43,025 bases of DNA from NCBI GenBank assembly GCA_044356305.1, contig JBIKWM010000028.1, forward strand, positions 1-43,025. The letters run 5' to 3'. Source of the DNA: JBIKWM01 sp044356305. Lineage in GTDB: Bacteria > Bacteroidota > Bacteroidia > UBA10329. The translations under genes were made by a program, and so were the position numbers. The notes below the pieces were generated by a model. That model searched no databases. It worked only from the letters and a program-made list of their open reading frames with translations, and was not told where the DNA came from. Positions 39,965-43,025 of the stretch are shown one piece after another (the stretch's first letter is position 1; each line of letters begins with the position of its first letter).

Positions 39965-41545
39965 ATGACTTTCTCTGAACTCGGTCTTATCCAGCCCATC
40001 CTGCAAAACATACAGAATGAAGGCTACGAGACCCCCACGCCCATTCAGGCACAGGCCATACCGCATGTGCTGTCGGGCCGCGACCTGTTCGGGTCGGCAA
40101 GCACCGGCACCGGCAAGACCGCTGCATTCTCTCTGCCCATGTTGCATATCCTGGCCGCTGAGCAGCCAAAGGGCCGCAGAATGGTGCGGGCCCTTGTGCT
40201 GGCACCAACCCGCGAACTTGCGCTACAGATAAGCGAGAGTGTGCATGTGTACGGCAAGGGCCTCGGGCTGCGCCACACGGCCATTTTCGGTGGCGTCAGC
40301 CAGCGCCCGCAGACCGATGCCCTACGCAACGGTGTCGATATTCTGGTGGCCACCCCGGGCCGATTGAAAGACCTGATCAATCAGGGCTACATCGATCTGG
40401 GCCACGTGCAGGTTTTCATTCTTGATGAGGCCGACCGAATGTTGGACATGGGTTTCATCCATGATATCAGGCAGATCATGACCATGCTGCCCACACAGCG
40501 GCAGACCCTCCTATTCTCAGCCACCTTGCCGCCTGAGATGCGCTCGCTGGTGAACTCGGTTCTTAAGGACCCCGTGCATGTGAGCGTGGCCCCCGTCAAG
40601 GAGCATCAGGGCAAACTGGATGAGCAGCTTTTTCACGTTGACCGCAACCTCAAGGCCAGCCTGCTGGTGACCCTATTGCGCCAACCTGAGCTGGAGAGTG
40701 TGCTCGTATTCACACGTACCAAACACGGTGCTGACAAACTGACCAAGACCCTGCGCAGAAACGGGGTGAAAGCCGATGCCATTCACGGCAACAAGAGCCA
40801 GAGCGCCCGCCAATCGGCACTCAACGCGCTGAAGGACAGACGTATTCAGGCGCTCATTGCCACAGACGTGGCCTCGCGCGGCATCGATGTCGATTTTCTG
40901 TCGCACGTGGTGAACTATGATCTGCCTGAGACCCCCGAGACCTACACCCACCGCATAGGCCGCACGGCCCGTGCCGGCAACAGCGGTCTGGCCATCAGTT
41001 TCTGCGGGCACGATGAGGTGCGCCTGCTCAAGGACATAGAGCGCTATATGCGCAGGTCAGTTCCAGTGGGTACACTGCCCGCGCTGGTTGAGCTGGTGGC
41101 CGCTCCGGCCCCGGGCACCGAGCCTATGGACGAGCCACGGCAATTTCAGGGCGGTGGACGCAACCAACGACCCCAGCAGCCCCGCAGCGACCGGCCTGCC
41201 CGCCCGCGAGGCATGTACGGCCAACGCAGCGAACGCACTGACCGTGCCCCGGCAACTGCCCCTGGCACCCCCAGAAACGACCGTCAGCAGCCACAGGGCC
41301 AAAGGCCGTGGACCAGCCGCGAACGGAACCACGAGCCCCGTAAGGAACATGCTGCCTCTGAGACAGCGCAGTTCTTCAGCAACATAGGGTGGGATGCCCC
41401 GAAGTTTGACAGGGCCACACAGGGCGAACGCACCGAAAGTGGCCAACCACGTGGCCAGCAGGCCACAGGCGCACCGCGCAACGACCACAACAAGCGCAAG
41501 TTCAAGCCCAAGGGAAACTGGAAACAGAACAATGGCGGAAGGTGA
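39965..41545 (+). CDS. rhlE: DEAD-box ATP-dependent RNA helicase, RhlE type
   Basis: RhlE-type helicases unwind RNA and assist ribosome assembly and cold adaptation. The 526-residue product opens TFSELGLIQPIL, very like RhlE. The Q motif is YETPTPIQAQAI, motif I ASTGTGKT (residues 45-52), motif Ia PTRELALQI, motif II DEAD (154-157), motif III SAT and motif VI HRIGRTARAG. After ~residue 375 comes a ~150-residue low-complexity tail rich in Arg, Gln, Pro and Gly (QGGGRNQRPQQPRSD ... KFKPKGNWKQNNGGR). This is a basic, probably disordered RNA-binding extension interrupted by one short ordered-looking patch (TAQFFSNIGWDAPKF). I chose ATG 39965 because upstream in-frame codons do not match the family. 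A terminator follows the stop. Confidence 0.95.
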   Translation: MTFSELGLIQPILQNIQNEGYETPTPIQAQAIPHVLSGRDLFGSASTGTGKTAAFSLPMLHILAAEQPKGRRMVRALVLAPTRELALQISESVHVYGKGLGLRHTAIFGGVSQRPQTDALRNGVDILVATPGRLKDLINQGYIDLGHVQVFILDEADRMLDMGFIHDIRQIMTMLPTQRQTLLFSATLPPEMRSLVNSVLKDPVHVSVAPVKEHQGKLDEQLFHVDRNLKASLLVTLLRQPELESVLVFTRTKHGADKLTKTLRRNGVKADAIHGNKSQSARQSALNALKDRRIQALIATDVASRGIDVDFLSHVVNYDLPETPETYTHRIGRTARAGNSGLAISFCGHDEVRLLKDIERYMRRSVPVGTLPALVELVAAPAPGTEPMDEPRQFQGGGRNQRPQQPRSDRPARPRGMYGQRSERTDRAPATAPGTPRNDRQQPQGQRPWTSRERNHEPRKEHAASETAQFFSNIGWDAPKFDRATQGERTESGQPRGQQATGAPRNDHNKRKFKPKGNWKQNNGGR

Positions 41546-41565
41546 CACTTCAAGACCATGAAATG

Positions 41566-41605
41566 AAAAGGGCCGTCTCTGCAATGGAGTCGGCCTTTTC
41601 TTTTA
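41566..41605 (+). terminator. Rho-independent terminator after the RNA helicase
   Basis: AAAAGG(G)CCG pairs with CGGCCTTTT, with one bulged base and a further short inner stem. It is followed by CTTTTAT-type T-rich sequence. It lies 20 bases past the helicase stop. Confidence 0.75.
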
Positions 41606-41827
41606 TGCTCCGAACCTTATCCCCCTTGGCTCCGCATCAATGCGGAGTGAGAATTTCGCTGCCTCTGGCATTCTGAAAAACTCCCTTTCCATTGGTTCTC
41701 AAAGTTCAAATGATCTGAACGGGCTATCGGCACATGCGCTTCTTTATACATTGGCGGAAGCCTCATTCACTATCCGCACGAGTGATCCTTCGGAACACCC
41801 GCGCGAGCGGGGGTAGCGACTATGGAA
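41606..41827. other. Non-coding gap with two small palindromes
   Basis: No gene is visible. CTCCGCAT-CA-ATGCGGAG (41630-41647) is a perfect 8-bp inverted repeat. CCCGC-GCGA-GCGGG (near 41798-41813) could form a hairpin with a GNRA-type tetraloop. The second lies just past the stop of the T9SS cargo gene on the minus strand and may help end that transcript, although it has no T-tract. Confidence 0.5.
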
Positions 41828-42865
41828 CTAATACACCACAACCCTCCGGCTGTCGATGATGCTGCCATCTGCAATGAGTTTCGAGTGGTAAACACCCGGA
41901 ATTAAGTGTATCCCTAACGTGGCATGGCCACTGCCCGGCTGCACACCCTGCGCATGCACCACCCGCCCGGCCATATCTGTTATTTGCCATTGCAGCGTTT
42001 TGGCTGCCATGTTCTGGTAGCTCAGGTACACCTCGCCATTGCTCGGATTCGGCCAAATTGTTAATTGATAATTACTAATTGCCAATTGCTCCTCCACCCC
42101 CACCGCTTCATTTGGCTCCCTCCCCTCCTCCGCCTCCTCATACTCAAGGGTGGTATCCGCTTCCGTTACTGAAACATCGTCAATGTAGTAAGTCGCACCC
42201 TCCCAGTAACCGATTGAAGGCCAAGAGCCGCCTTGATGCAAATTCAAAGTATCCGAATTAATGTACCCATCAAAATTGCCGATCGTAATATAATTCTCAC
42301 CCCCAGCAGCGATATACTCACCTTCGATCTTCATCCAGCCGACCTTATCGGTTAAGAAATCTTCTGAATATCTAAACTGAGGCACGATCGAAACCAATGC
42401 ACTCGTATTTCCTATTGGCTGTGAGGATGAAAAATAAACTCCTATGTTTCGGGTTGCCAACCGCATGTTATCGCATAAACTTAAAAAAAAACGAACCCTG
42501 TACTTGCGGCCTTGATGCATAGTACCACTAAGTGGAGTGCCTAAAAAGTTGCCTTCAAAACTGGTTTGAAATACATGATTATTAACTATGAGCGTGATTG
42601 ATGACGACCCATTGCCTGTGCGTGAGGCGTTCCACCCAAGTATATTCGAGGATACCGCACAATTCTGAACAGAGCAATCATGGAAGAAACCAACGCTTCC
42701 ATCCCCGCCTACCTTTACCCAGGGAAAAGAAAAAGAAATTTGATAACAAGAGGTCGGACATTCAGAAAAAAATTCAAAAGAGGGATTTGGGACTAGGTTA
42801 TTCTGTGGATATAGTCTTGGAATTCCAATGTGGAAGAATCCAAGACACAAAAGTGCTAACCTCAT
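41828..42865 (-). CDS. Secreted T9SS cargo protein with type A sorting domain
   Basis: The 345-residue product begins with a signal peptide (LALLCLGFFHIGI, then YPQ). NNLVPNPSFEFFSECPT follows, an opening found on many Bacteroidota secreted proteins. The mid part is a beta-sandwich, carbohydrate-binding-like region (GRKYRVRFFLSLCDNMRL, YYIDDVSVTE). After a Glu-rich linker (EYEEAEEGREPNEAVG) comes the T9SS type A sorting domain: LTIWPNPSNGEVYLSY, ITDMAGRVVHAQ, LIPGVYHSKL and the tail SRRVVVY. Export across the outer membrane with removal of this tail is expected. Residues 260-271 (QLAISNYQLTIW) are encoded by a tandem heptamer repeat, which therefore forms the linker-to-domain junction and first strand. 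Ligand and function are unknown. A TACATCCG near-match lies upstream (~42880). Confidence 0.9.
   Translation of the reverse strand: MRLALLCLGFFHIGIPRLYPQNNLVPNPSFEFFSECPTSCYQISFSFPWVKVGGDGSVGFFHDCSVQNCAVSSNILGWNASRTGNGSSSITLIVNNHVFQTSFEGNFLGTPLSGTMHQGRKYRVRFFLSLCDNMRLATRNIGVYFSSSQPIGNTSALVSIVPQFRYSEDFLTDKVGWMKIEGEYIAAGGENYITIGNFDGYINSDTLNLHQGGSWPSIGYWEGATYYIDDVSVTEADTTLEYEEAEEGREPNEAVGVEEQLAISNYQLTIWPNPSNGEVYLSYQNMAAKTLQWQITDMAGRVVHAQGVQPGSGHATLGIHLIPGVYHSKLIADGSIIDSRRVVVY
42054..42088. repeat. Five-unit degenerate heptamer repeat (NNAATTN) inside the T9SS cargo gene
   Basis: Plus-strand units are CAAATTG, TTAATTG, ATAATTA, CTAATTG and CCAATTG. Each has AATT at positions 3-6. The array lies in frame in the minus-strand gene and encodes QLAISNYQLTIW. 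It has the same unit size and copy number as the array at 646-680. Confidence 0.85.
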
Positions 42866-42935
42866 TTAACAATAACGAGCTTACCGGATGTAACAAACTC
42901 ATTGTCCCCGCCAGCGCGAGGCTGTTCGGTGCGCT

Positions 42936-42960
42936 CGAGCGAGGGTCTTTCCCTCGTTCG
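42936..42960. repeat. Hairpin CGAGCGAGGG / CCCTCGTTCG
   Basis: A 10-bp stem with one G-T pair encloses TCTTT. It lies upstream of the T9SS cargo gene in apparently non-coding DNA, with another palindrome just after it. Confidence 0.6.
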
Positions 42961-42968
42961 TGTTATTC

Positions 42969-42986
42969 GGTGGGCTCCAGCCCACC
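42969..42986. repeat. Perfect inverted repeat GGTGGGCT-CC-AGCCCACC
   Basis: An 8-bp perfect stem has a 2-base centre. Together with the hairpin at 42936-42960 it gives a palindrome-dense end to the window. Copy number elsewhere in the genome is unknown. Confidence 0.6.
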
Positions 42987-43025
42987 CAGTAGCCAGTATT
43001 TTCATGCGTTCTCATTCTTCCGATT

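Noticed and set aside
42936..42986. Possible CRISPR-like or terminator array at the window end
   Set aside because: The two inverted repeats differ in sequence, are not spaced as repeats with spacers, and lack T-tracts.

Overview
The window reads as chromosomal DNA from a moderately GC-rich member of the phylum Bacteroidota. Three signals agree. First, two reading frames (225-521 and 41828-42865) end in type IX secretion C-terminal sorting domains. Second, most transcription units start with the Bacteroidota -7 promoter element, seen here as TAnnTTYG (TACTTTCG, TACTTTTG, TACCTTTG, TACATTCG and similar) a few to ~100 bases before the gene. Third, gene families largely confined to the phylum are present, such as the DUF6089-type barrel at 38785-39591. 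I cannot name a genus. Genes are tightly packed. Convergent neighbours overlap or nearly touch (dprA/S41 protease overlap 16 bp; 12208/12213; 38777/38785), and co-directional ones often overlap by 1-17 bases.

Layout. 1-878: an AT-richer, decayed region with an orphan sorting domain, the start of a beta-propeller-like surface protein, a heptamer repeat and a palindrome. 893-5369: tyrS and dprA on the plus strand, facing a dCMP deaminase/S41 protease pair. 5398-10187: tRNA-Leu(CAA) with terminator, a 1474-residue exported protein of unknown function, and tRNA-Arg(ACG) with terminator. 10422-19549: a redox-rich stretch holding a GMC oxidoreductase with a small partner, an Old Yellow Enzyme relative, a short-chain dehydrogenase and an FMN hydroxy-acid dehydrogenase. 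Interspersed are a membrane-anchored DUF3352/beta-propeller protein, rnhB and a YqaA-type membrane protein. 19609-28150: lepA, then a glycan cluster with three GT-C type membrane glycosyltransferases and two polyprenol-phosphate GT2 enzymes. 28196-34608: thiL, secA and lysS. 34635-39591: a lipoprotein, an acetoacetate-decarboxylase-like protein, a serine beta-lactamase-like lipoprotein, a proline-type aminopeptidase and a DUF6089 barrel. 39647-43025: an RhlE-type RNA helicase behind a ~200-base leader, and a T9SS cargo protein flanked by palindromic intergenic DNA.

How the parts fit. Housekeeping translation, secretion and DNA-processing genes alternate with envelope genes. The two GT2 enzymes could charge a polyprenol carrier with sugar, and the three GT-C proteins could use it on the periplasmic side; this is inferred from family and adjacency only. 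No mobile element, CRISPR array, rRNA or obvious defence island was seen. The most notable items are the 1474-residue protein with an internal repeat, two five-unit heptamer repeats (one translated in frame at the sorting-domain linker), start codons lying almost on the promoter element (possible leaderless mRNAs), and the helicase leader.
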